From assembly GCF_001905385.1 (NCBI RefSeq), contig NZ_LIPF01000010.1, positions 62,001 through 126,000 on the forward strand: 64,000 nucleotides of DNA, written 5' to 3'. A program made the translations under genes and the position numbers. The stretch is from Streptomyces sp. CB02414. GTDB lineage: Bacteria; Actinomycetota; Actinomycetes; Streptomycetales; Streptomycetaceae. The first letter of the stretch is position 1. Every line of letters begins with the position of its first letter. This document shows positions 17,348 to 24,587 of this stretch, in pieces. A model generated the notes under the pieces. That model saw nothing but the letters and a program-made list of their open reading frames with translations. It ran no database searches and had not been told where the DNA came from.

Positions 17348-18232
17348 TCATCCCGTAGTACGGGCGATCACACCGATGAGCGTCGACACCGTCCGCACCA
17401 TGGCCTCCCGTCCCGCGGTGAGGTAGCCGCGGGAGTCGGCCGCCTCGGGGCGGGCGGCCAGATACTCCCGGATCGCGCCGGTCATGGCGAGGTTGAGCGC
17501 GGTGCCGACGTTGACTTTGGCGATGCCGCCGGCGACGGCCGTGGCGAGTTCGTCGTCCGGGACCCCCGAGGAGCCGTGCAGGACGAGCGGCACGTCCAGT
17601 GCGCCGGACAGGGCCTTGAGCAGATCGTGGTCGAGGGTGGCGGTGCGCGTCGTCATGGCGTGGGAGCTGCCGACGGCCACGGCCAGGGCGTCCACGCCGG
17701 AGTCGGCGACGAAGGCCCGCGCCTCGGCGGGGTCGGTGCGGGCGCCGGGCGCGTGGGCGTCGAGCGGCGGTGCGGCGGCTCTTCCCCGCCCGCCCGGCCC
17801 GGCCTTGCCGCCGACCTCCCCCAGTTCCGCCTCGATCCACAGTCCCCGGGCGTGCGCCCAGTCGGCGGCGGCCCGGGTCGCCGCGAGGTTCTCGGCGTAC
17901 GGCAGCCGGGAGGCGTCGTACATCACGGAGCTGAATCCGGCGTCCGGGGCCTGGCGCAGCAGGCCGTCGCTCTGGACGTGGTCGAGATGCAGGGCGACGG
18001 GCGCGGCGGCGCCCTCGGCGGCGGCCACGGCCGCGCGGGCCAGCGGCAGCAGGCGGCCGTAGCGGTACTTCACGGCGTTCTCGCTGACCTGGAGGACGAC
18101 GGGCGTCCGCACGGCCTCGGCGCCCGCTATGACGGCCTCGACGTGCTCCAGGGTGATGACGTTGAAGGCGGCGACGGCTGAGCGTGCGGCTGCGGCACGG
18201 CCCACCAGGTCGCCGGTCTTGACGAGGGGCAC
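17348..18232 (-). CDS. Class II fructose/tagatose-bisphosphate aldolase-like protein
   Basis: The 294-residue protein has the metal site of zinc-dependent class II aldolases: the catalytic Asp and a ligand His in LHLDHVQS, another His in GSSHAMT and a third in VLHGSSGVPDD. Residues around FSSVMYDASR and KVNVGTALN match the phosphate-binding loop. Class II aldolases split ketose 1,6-bisphosphates; an identical role in tagatose or N-acetylgalactosamine catabolism is known in aga operons. It runs with the SIS gene upstream, divergent from a DeoR/AgaR-like regulator, which suggests a galactosamine-type pathway. GTG 18232 is preceded by GAGAGA. Confidence 0.88.
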   Translation of the reverse strand: MPLVKTGDLVGRAAAARSAVAAFNVITLEHVEAVIAGAEAVRTPVVLQVSENAVKYRYGRLLPLARAAVAAAEGAAAPVALHLDHVQSDGLLRQAPDAGFSSVMYDASRLPYAENLAATRAAADWAHARGLWIEAELGEVGGKAGPGGRGRAAAPPLDAHAPGARTDPAEARAFVADSGVDALAVAVGSSHAMTTRTATLDHDLLKALSGALDVPLVLHGSSGVPDDELATAVAGGIAKVNVGTALNLAMTGAIREYLAARPEAADSRGYLTAGREAMVRTVSTLIGVIARTTG

Positions 18233-18291
18233 GGTCTCTCTTTTCCCCCGGGGTCTTCCCGGGCGCCGGGGTGCGGCTGTCGGGGCGGACG

Positions 18292-19173
18292 TCAGGGGGC
18301 GAGGATCACCGAGCGGGTGAGGTGGCGGGGGCGGTCCGGGTCGAGGCCGCGGGAGGCGGCGACGGCGACGGCGAGCCGCTGGGCGCGGACCAGCTCGGCG
18401 AGCGGGTCGAGGTCACCGGGCACCCACATCGCACCGGTGTCCCGGACCTGTCCGGCCAGCCCCTCGGGTGCCTCGCCGAACATCCAGGTGGCCGTGCCCG
18501 CGGTGCTGATGCTGACGGGGCCGTGTCGGTACTCCATCGCCGGGTATGCCTCGGTCCAGGACAGGGAGGCCTCGCGCATCTTCAGGCCGGCCTCGTTGGC
18601 CAGTCCGACGGTCCAGCCCCGGCCGAGGAAGGTGAACTGGGTGCGCTCGACGAGTCCTTCGGGCAGTTCGGCCGCCAGGGCGGTGCGGGCGTCGGTGACG
18701 ACCGTGTCCGAGTGCAGGCCGAGGTGGGCGCGGAGCAGGGTCAGGGCGGTGGTCGCGAACCGGGTCTGCACGACGGACCGTTCGTCGGCGAAGTCGAGCA
18801 CGATCACGTCGTCGGCGGCGGTCATGACCGGCGTGGCCGGATCGGCGGTGAGCGCGACGGTCCGGGTACGGCCCTTCAACGCGGCGAGCAGCTCCAGTAC
18901 TTCGGTGGTGGTACCGGAGCGGGTGAGGGCGACGACCCGGTCGTACGCGCGGCCCCGCGGGAACTCGGAGGCGGCGAACGCGTCGGTCTCGCCCCGGCCC
19001 GCGTCCTCGCGCAGTGCCGCAGCCGACTGGGCCATGAAGTACGAGGTTCCGCAGCCGACGATCGCCACCCGCTCCCCCGCCGCCGGGAGCGCCGCCGCGT
19101 GCCGTGCCGCCTCGGCGGCGGCGCGTGTCCAGCACTCGGGCTGGCTGTTGAGCTCGTCTTCGACATACGTCAT
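18292..19173 (-). CDS. SIS-domain sugar isomerase (AgaS/GlmS-isomerase type)
   Basis: This 293-residue protein contains two SIS domains: IVGCGTSYFMAQSAA at about residues 37-51 and later FLGRGWTVGLANEAGLKMRE. SRSGTTTEVLELL corresponds to the sugar-phosphate-binding loop (here TRSGTTTE), and the EYRHGP motif matches the GlmS isomerase domain. AgaS-like proteins deaminate and isomerise amino sugar phosphates. ATG 19173 has GGGGAG about 9 bases upstream; a start 9 bp earlier is less likely. It is 59 bp upstream of the aldolase and probably co-transcribed. Confidence 0.85.
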   Translation of the reverse strand: MTYVEDELNSQPECWTRAAAEAARHAAALPAAGERVAIVGCGTSYFMAQSAAALREDAGRGETDAFAASEFPRGRAYDRVVALTRSGTTTEVLELLAALKGRTRTVALTADPATPVMTAADDVIVLDFADERSVVQTRFATTALTLLRAHLGLHSDTVVTDARTALAAELPEGLVERTQFTFLGRGWTVGLANEAGLKMREASLSWTEAYPAMEYRHGPVSISTAGTATWMFGEAPEGLAGQVRDTGAMWVPGDLDPLAELVRAQRLAVAVAASRGLDPDRPRHLTRSVILAP

Positions 19174-19198
19174 GCCGCACACTCCCCGATCACCGAAC

Positions 19199-19258
19199 GG
19201 TCTGATTGTTCCTGCAAGATATAGCTACCTTTCGAGCACAATCAAGCAATCTTTGGGA
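19199..19258. promoter_or_regulatory. Control region between SIS and DeoR genes with CAATC/GATTG repeats
   Basis: Between the divergent starts lie TGATTGTT near 19203, CTTTCGAG near 19231 and the direct repeat CAATC-aag-CAATC near 19241-19254, followed by CTTTGGG. Such spaced CTTTC/CAATC elements recall the repeated half-sites bound by DeoR/AgaR regulators. I cannot set exact operator boundaries. Confidence 0.4.
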
Positions 19259-19307
19259 AGTGTGCGGTGCGCTAGGGTCAGCGGGAGATCGAGGAACGGA
19301 GGCGCGG

Positions 19308-20087
19308 ATGTCGCGCGACGCCCGCTGGAAGGCGCTGCTGGAACTGCTCGTCGAGCGCGGCCGGCTGGACGTCGAGGAGGCGGCGGCCGAGCTGGAGGTC
19401 TCGGCCGCGACGATCCGCCGTGACTTCGACCGGCTGGCGGAGCAGCAGATGCTGGTGCGCACCCGCGGTGGCGCGGTCGTGCACGGAGTGTCGTACGAAC
19501 TGCCGCTGCGGTACAAGACGGCCCGCAACGCCTCCGAGAAACAGCGCGTCGCCCAGGCGGTCGCCGCTCTGGTCGCGCCGGGCGAGGCGGTGGGACTGAC
19601 CGGGGGGACGACCACCACCGAGGTGGCGCGCGCGCTGGCCGTGCGTGCGGACCTGGCCTCGGGCACGCCGGCGCTGACCGTGGTCACCAACGCGCTCAAC
19701 ATCGCCAATGAGCTGGCGGTCCGGCCGCAGTTCAAGATCGTGGTGACGGGCGGGGTCGCCCGGGCTCAGTCGTACGAGCTGATCGGGCCGCTCGCGGACG
19801 GGGTGCTGGGCCAGGTGACGGTCGACGTGGCGGTGCTGGGGGTCGTCGCCTTCGACGTCACGCACGGCGCCGCGGCCCACGACGAGGCGGAGGCGGCGAT
19901 CAACCGGCTGCTGTGCGAGCGCGCCGAGCGCGTGATCGTCGCCGCCGACTCCAGCAAGCTGGGCCGGCGGGCCTTCGCCCGGATCTGCGCGACCGAGTCG
20001 GTGGACACGCTGGTCACGGACGGTTCGGCCGACCCGGACCTGGTGCGGCGGTTCGAGGAGAGCGGGGTGCGGGTCGTACTGGCCTGA
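19308..20087 (+). CDS. DeoR/GlpR-family (AgaR-like) transcriptional regulator
   Basis: The 259-residue regulator has an N-terminal winged helix (RWKALLELLVERGRLDVEEAAAELEVSAATIRRDFDRL) and a sugar-phosphate domain with LTGGTTTTEVA, VVTNALN and VIVAADSSKLG. These are DeoR family hallmarks. It is divergent from the SIS/aldolase pair, 134 bp away, so it likely represses these genes and itself, responding to an amino sugar or ketose phosphate. GGAGG at 19298-19302 fixes ATG 19308; the frame opens at 19206 without homology. Confidence 0.9.
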   Translation: MSRDARWKALLELLVERGRLDVEEAAAELEVSAATIRRDFDRLAEQQMLVRTRGGAVVHGVSYELPLRYKTARNASEKQRVAQAVAALVAPGEAVGLTGGTTTTEVARALAVRADLASGTPALTVVTNALNIANELAVRPQFKIVVTGGVARAQSYELIGPLADGVLGQVTVDVAVLGVVAFDVTHGAAAHDEAEAAINRLLCERAERVIVAADSSKLGRRAFARICATESVDTLVTDGSADPDLVRRFEESGVRVVLA

Positions 20088-20483
20088 CGGGAGGACTGCG
20101 GCCCGCCCACGACCAGCGGCCGCCCGACGGGCACCACCGGTCGCCCGGCGGGGCCACCGATCACCGTCGGGCGCCACCGATCACCCGACGAGGCCACGGC
20201 CGACCCCGGAGTCCGCCGGTCCCCCGGCGGGTTCGCCGGCCGCCGCGTGATGCCTGCCGGCCATCGACGGCTCCTGCCGATCGTCCGGCGGGGACCGTGG
20301 CCTCGCTCCACGCGGTCGCACCGGGAGCCTGACGGGACCAGCGTTCGCCCGTCGGGGACCATCGGCCGCCCGCAGCCTGCCGGCCACCCGACGGTCGCCT
20401 GACCGGGCCCCTTGGATACCTCAGGGCCCTCGGCCGCCCGACGGGAGCCGTGGCCTCCCGACGGCGCCCGAGGGCGTCGGCCG
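20088..20483. repeat. Noncoding spacer of degenerate CCCGACGGG-type repeats
   Basis: This 396-bp gap separates convergent genes and contains no credible coding frame. The sequence is built of loosely repeated blocks such as CGCCCGACGGG, CGCCCGGCGGGG, ATCACCGTCGGGCG and ATCACCCGACGAGG at irregular spacing. Several blocks are self-complementary, so the RNA could fold into many small hairpins. It may end transcription from both sides. It is not a regular tandem array, and no IS end or tRNA is visible. Confidence 0.5.
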
Positions 20484-21452
20484 TCAGTGGCCGTGCCCGT
20501 CGGAGTGTTCCGTCGTGGCGGCCGGGGCCGGGTCATGTGCACCCGGTGCCGATCCGGCCCGGACGGTGAACGCCGCGGTGTGGACCTCGCCACGATGCTG
20601 GAAGTCCAGGAAGAGGCGGTAGGTACCGGCGGTGGGCGCGGTGGCCGTGAAGGAGATCTCCGGGCCGGGACTGGTGGTGCCGTCGCCGGGTTCGCCGTTC
20701 GGGTGGACGTGGAGGTAGGCGAGGTCGCCGGAGCGCAGGGCGACCAGGTGACCGTAGGCGCCGAGGTAGGGCTGGAGGTCGGTGACGGGTTCGCCGTCGC
20801 GGGAGACCTTCAGCCGCAATTCGCTCGGGCGCCCGGGGCTCAGCGAGCCGGCGAGCTCGACCTGATAACCACCGGTCGTGGCCGTGCCGTTCGGGGCCGG
20901 CAGGGGGGCGGGCTCGTAGCGGCCGGAAGCGGCGAGGTCGGCGCCGAGTGTGAGGTTCTCCGCGCCCTTCTTCGCCGGGGTGAAGTCGGCGAAGACGCGG
21001 TAGCCGCCCGCGCCGGGCAGGTCGACAGGGGTGCTCCAGGTGCCGTCCGCGGCTCGGGTGGGGTGCAGGTGGCGGTAGGTGACCAGGTCGCGTGAGGCCA
21101 CGATGAGGTGCAGCTCCTTGCCGTGCTCGCGCTGGTACGCGGTGACGGCGTCGCCGCTCGTATCCCGGACGGTGAAACGCAGCTCGGTGCGCTCTCCCGC
21201 GGTGACACGCGGCGTGGCCAGGTCGAGGGTGTACCCCTTCTCGGAGATCCGCAGTCCGCCGGCCGGTGCCGTCTCGTGCTCGCCGTGGCCGCCGCCCTCC
21301 TCGGGTTCGGCCGATGACCGGCCGTGCTCGTCGTGCGGCGCGGGCGCGCTCTCCGCGACGACCGGTTCGACCGTCGTACCGACGCCGTAGGCGGTGCCGA
21401 AGGCGGCGGCCAGTGCGGCGGTGAACGCGGTGATCCTCAGTCCGGTGTTCAT
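20484..21452 (-). CDS. Secreted copper-responsive protein, His-rich
   Basis: The 322-residue precursor begins MNTGLRITAFTAALAAAFGTAYG, a signal peptide or N-terminal anchor, then a His-rich linker (HDEHGRSS, GGGHGEHE) and a two-module beta-sandwich with HLHPTRAADG and LHVHPNGEPG. The C-terminus TEHSDGHGH is a further His-rich tail. It probably binds copper outside the membrane. The gene is divergent from copZ-copA with its own CsoR box inside the promoter spacer, as in the S. coelicolor group. ATG 21452 follows GAGGAGA. The frame opens at 21689 across the CsoR boxes and is rejected there. Confidence 0.85.
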   Translation of the reverse strand: MNTGLRITAFTAALAAAFGTAYGVGTTVEPVVAESAPAPHDEHGRSSAEPEEGGGHGEHETAPAGGLRISEKGYTLDLATPRVTAGERTELRFTVRDTSGDAVTAYQREHGKELHLIVASRDLVTYRHLHPTRAADGTWSTPVDLPGAGGYRVFADFTPAKKGAENLTLGADLAASGRYEPAPLPAPNGTATTGGYQVELAGSLSPGRPSELRLKVSRDGEPVTDLQPYLGAYGHLVALRSGDLAYLHVHPNGEPGDGTTSPGPEISFTATAPTAGTYRLFLDFQHRGEVHTAAFTVRAGSAPGAHDPAPAATTEHSDGHGH

Positions 21453-21510
21453 GGCGGTCGTCTCCTCGAATCCCGGCCTCCGGCTCACGAGAGGCCTCTT
21501 CATGCACCTC

Positions 21511-21538
21511 ACCATACCCCTAGGGGGTACCGAGTCAA
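21511..21538 (-). promoter_or_regulatory. Promoter with CsoR box for the secreted copper protein
   Basis: On the minus strand TTGACT (21533-21538) and TATGGT (21511-21516) are separated by 16 bp. The CsoR-type box ATACCCCTAGGGGGTAC at 21514-21530 fills that spacer. CsoR represses copper genes when no Cu(I) is bound; a repressor on this box would exclude RNA polymerase. Confidence 0.85.
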
Positions 21539-21552
21539 GCGACTGCCGACGC

Positions 21553-21581
21553 TTGCGTTTGGTACCCCCTAGGGGTATACA
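21553..21581 (+). promoter_or_regulatory. Promoter with CsoR box for copZ-copA
   Basis: TTGCGT (21553-21558) and TATACA (21576-21581) are spaced by 17 bp. The CsoR box GTACCCCCTAGGGGTAT occupies 21562-21578. It is the exact reverse complement of the box at 21514-21530, so the two divergent promoters carry identical operators in opposite orientation. Confidence 0.87.
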
Positions 21582-21642
21582 TGACATCGGCAGGGATACC
21601 CCCGGCCCGTATCCGTCCCGCGTCGCACGTTCGGAGGAAGAC

Positions 21643-21888
21643 ATGACCTCGACCGTCACCACCCCCGTCACCCCGCCCGTCAGCACCACCTACGCCGTCG
21701 CCGGCATGAGCTGCGGTCACTGCAAGGCGACGCTCACCCGGGTGATCGGTGAGCTGGACGGTGTCACCAGCGTCGACGTCCAGGTCGGCTCCGGCCGGGT
21801 CACCGTCACCGCCACCACCGAGCCGGACGACGCCGCGATCGCCGAGGTCGTCGACGAGGCCGGTTACGAGCTGACCGGCCGCGTCTGA
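21643..21888 (+). CDS. copZ: CopZ-type copper chaperone (HMA domain)
   Basis: The 81-residue protein is a single HMA domain with the metal motif GMSCGHC at about residues 21-27, preceded by a Thr/Pro-rich tail of about 15 residues. CopZ carries Cu(I) in the cytoplasm to the CopA ATPase or the CsoR repressor. ATG 21643 follows GGAGGAAG. It is 77 bp upstream of copA and transcribed from the CsoR-controlled promoter. Confidence 0.92.
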   Translation: MTSTVTTPVTPPVSTTYAVAGMSCGHCKATLTRVIGELDGVTSVDVQVGSGRVTVTATTEPDDAAIAEVVDEAGYELTGRV

Positions 21889-21965
21889 AACCCCCGCACT
21901 CCCCCGCCGCACCGCCGGGGCCCTTCACCCCGGGTCCCGGCCGACGATCCGCATCAGGAGCAGCC

Positions 21966-24227
21966 ATGACCACCAGTACGACCGGCGCACCGACCGAGGT
22001 AGAGCTCGCCATCGGCGGCATGACCTGCGCCTCGTGCGCCGCCCGGATCGAGAAGAAGCTCAACCGGATGGACGGGGTCACCGCCACCGTCAACTACGCG
22101 ACGGAGAAGGCGAAGGTCAGCTACGGCGCCGACGTGTCCGTCCCCGAGCTGATCGCCACGGTCGAGGCGACCGGTTACACGGCCCGCGAGCCCGAGCCGG
22201 TGCGCTCCGAGCCGGAGTCCGGCACGGAGAGCGCCGAGGCCGCCGACGAGCTGCGGCCGCTGCGGGAGCGCCTGGTCACCGCCGTGGTGCTGGCCGTCCC
22301 CGTCATCGCGATGGCGATGGTGCCGGCGCTGCAGTTCGAGTACTGGCAGTGGCTGTCGCTGACGCTGGCGGCGCCCGTGGTGACGTACGCCGCCTGGCCC
22401 TTCCACAAGGCCGCCTTCACCAACGCCCGGCACGGCGCGGCCACCATGGACACGCTGATCTCGGTCGGCACGTCGGCGGCGTTCCTGTGGTCGCTGTGGG
22501 CGCTGTTCTTCGGCACCGCGGGCACGCCCGGCATGACGCACCCCTTCGAGCTGACCATCGCCCGCAGCGACGGCGCCGGGAACATCTACCTGGAGGCCGC
22601 CGCCGGGGTGACCGCGTTCATCCTGGCGGGCCGCTACTTCGAGGCCCGTTCCAAGCGCAAGGCGGGGGCCGCGCTGAAGGCCCTGCTGGAGCTCGGCGCC
22701 AAGGACGTGACGGTACTGCGGGGCGGCGCCGAGGAGCAGATCCCGGTCGCCGAGCTGAGGGTCGGGGACCGTTTCCTGGTCCGTCCCGGCGAGAAGATCG
22801 CGACCGACGGCACGGTCGTCGAGGGCACGTCGGCCATCGACGCGTCGATGCTCACCGGCGAGTCGGTGCCGGTGGAGGTCGGCGTCGGTGACGCGGTCAC
22901 CGGTGCGACCGTGAACGCGGGCGGCCGGCTGGTGGTCGAGGCGACGCGGGTCGGCGCCGACACCCAGCTGGCGCGGATGGCGAAGCTGGTCGAGGACGCG
23001 CAGAACGGCAAGGCCGCCGCCCAGCGGCTCGCCGACCGCATCTCCGGCGTCTTCGTGCCCGTCGTCATCGTCCTCGCGCTGGCCACTCTGGGCTTCTGGA
23101 TCGGCAACGGCTCCGGGCTTACGGCCGCGTTCACCGCCGCCGTGGCGGTCCTGATCATCGCCTGCCCCTGCGCCCTGGGCCTGGCCACGCCGACCGCGCT
23201 GATGGTCGGCACCGGGCGCGGCGCCCAGCTCGGCATCCTCATCAAGGGCCCCGAGGTGCTGGAGTCCACCCGCAAGGTCGACACCATCGTCCTCGACAAG
23301 ACCGGCACCGTCACCACCGGCCGCATGACGCTGCTCGCCGTGCACACCGCCGACGGCACCGAGGAGGGTGACGTGCTGCGGCTGGCGGGTGCCCTGGAGC
23401 ACGCCTCCGAGCACCCGATCGCCCGCGCCGTCGCCGACGGAGCGCTGGAGAAGCTGGGCGCGCTGCCCGCGCCCGAGGACTTCGCGAACGTCCCGGGGCT
23501 CGGTGTGCAGGGCGTCGTCGACGGCCACGCCGTCCTCGTGGGCCGCGAGAAGCTGCTCGCCGAGTGGGCCATGGAGCTGCCCGCCGAGCTGGCGCGGGCC
23601 AAGGCCGAGTCCGAGGCGGCGGGCCGTACCGCGATCGCCGTCGCCTGGGACGGCGAGGCCAGGGCGGTCCTGGAGGTCGCCGACGCGGTCAAGGACACCA
23701 GCGCCGAGGCTATCGGCCGGCTGCGCGCCCTGGGCCTGACCCCGATGCTCCTCACCGGCGACAACAGGGCCGTCGCCGAGTCGGTGGCCGCGGAGGTCGG
23801 CATCGCTCCCGAGCACGTCGTCGCCGAGGTCATGCCCGAGGACAAGGTCGACGTCGTCAAGCGCCTCCAGGAGGAGGGCCGTTCGGTGGCGATGGTCGGG
23901 GACGGGGTCAACGACGCCGCCGCGCTCGCCCAGGCCGACCTGGGGCTGGCCATGGGCACCGGAACCGACGCCGCCATCGAGGCGGGCGACCTCACCCTGG
24001 TCCGCGGCGACCTGCGGGCGGCCGCCGACGCGATCCGGCTGGCCCGCAAGACGCTGGGCACCATCAAGTCCAACCTGTTCTGGGCCTTCGCCTACAACGT
24101 CGCAGCCCTGCCGCTCGCCGCGGCCGGGCTGCTCAACCCGATGATCGCCGGAGCGGCCATGGCCTTCTCCTCGGTCTTCGTCGTGGGCAACTCGCTGCGG
24201 CTGCGGGGCTTCAAGGCCGCGAGCTGA
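21966..24227 (+). CDS. copA: Cu(I)-exporting P1B-type ATPase CopA
   Basis: The 753-residue pump has one N-terminal HMA domain with C21-A-S-C24. A membrane domain follows, carrying the copper-selective C400-P-C402 motif in ACPCALGL. The phosphorylation site is D444 in DKTGTVTTG, and the hinge is GDGVNDAAAL. It transports Cu(I) out of the cell using ATP. Length and motif order match CopA, and copZ lies directly upstream. ATG 21966 has AGGAGCAGCC before it. A very strong terminator follows the stop codon. Confidence 0.96.
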   Translation: MTTSTTGAPTEVELAIGGMTCASCAARIEKKLNRMDGVTATVNYATEKAKVSYGADVSVPELIATVEATGYTAREPEPVRSEPESGTESAEAADELRPLRERLVTAVVLAVPVIAMAMVPALQFEYWQWLSLTLAAPVVTYAAWPFHKAAFTNARHGAATMDTLISVGTSAAFLWSLWALFFGTAGTPGMTHPFELTIARSDGAGNIYLEAAAGVTAFILAGRYFEARSKRKAGAALKALLELGAKDVTVLRGGAEEQIPVAELRVGDRFLVRPGEKIATDGTVVEGTSAIDASMLTGESVPVEVGVGDAVTGATVNAGGRLVVEATRVGADTQLARMAKLVEDAQNGKAAAQRLADRISGVFVPVVIVLALATLGFWIGNGSGLTAAFTAAVAVLIIACPCALGLATPTALMVGTGRGAQLGILIKGPEVLESTRKVDTIVLDKTGTVTTGRMTLLAVHTADGTEEGDVLRLAGALEHASEHPIARAVADGALEKLGALPAPEDFANVPGLGVQGVVDGHAVLVGREKLLAEWAMELPAELARAKAESEAAGRTAIAVAWDGEARAVLEVADAVKDTSAEAIGRLRALGLTPMLLTGDNRAVAESVAAEVGIAPEHVVAEVMPEDKVDVVKRLQEEGRSVAMVGDGVNDAAALAQADLGLAMGTGTDAAIEAGDLTLVRGDLRAAADAIRLARKTLGTIKSNLFWAFAYNVAALPLAAAGLLNPMIAGAAMAFSSVFVVGNSLRLRGFKAAS

Positions 24228-24228
24228 G

Positions 24229-24294
24229 CCGCCGACACCGGCGAGCCGCCGGCCGGCCGATACGGGCCGGCCGGCGGCTCGTCGGTGTCGGCGG
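24229..24294 (+). terminator. Long-stem terminator after copA
   Basis: The 30-nt arms at 24229-24258 and 24265-24294 pair completely in RNA (29 Watson-Crick pairs and one G-U) around a 6-nt loop (GATACG). The stem starts 1-2 bp after the copA stop codon and isolates the copper operon from the downstream region. Confidence 0.9.
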
Positions 24295-24587
24295 CAGGCC
24301 GTTCCGGGCCGACCCTGGTACGGCGGTCCCGCGGAGGTCCGGGAGGCGCCCGCCGTACGCGGTGCGGGCCGAGGTGGGGTGGGGCTCAGCTGGGCGCACG
24401 CCCCGGACATCGGCGTGTGCCCGCCGGTGGCCGGGGCATCGGACGAACCGCCGGAAGGGACGCACGGAGCCTGCGCGTCGCGCCCGGTCGGAGCCCGTCC
24501 GCCCGCGCGGGCGTCGCCCCCCCCCGAGGCACCCCCGAGGCATCCCAATGGCCTGGGGGCATCCCCGCCGTGCGGGGGCGCACTCCG
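24295..24587. other. Spacer between copA terminator and BCCT gene
   Basis: This GC-rich stretch has no gene that I can support. Near 24525-24560 there is a weak hairpin-capable run CCCCGAGGC then GCCTGGGG around AATGG, and a run of nine C beginning at 24519. It probably holds the terminator of the convergent BCCT gene. Confidence 0.45.

Noticed and set aside
20181..20387. Short open frame in the repeat spacer
   Set aside because: Arg/Pro-rich with no ribosome site; consistent with GC-biased noncoding DNA.
24525..24560. Possible hairpin in front of the BCCT gene end
   Set aside because: Only an imperfect 8-bp stem; kept in the spacer description and not called a terminator.
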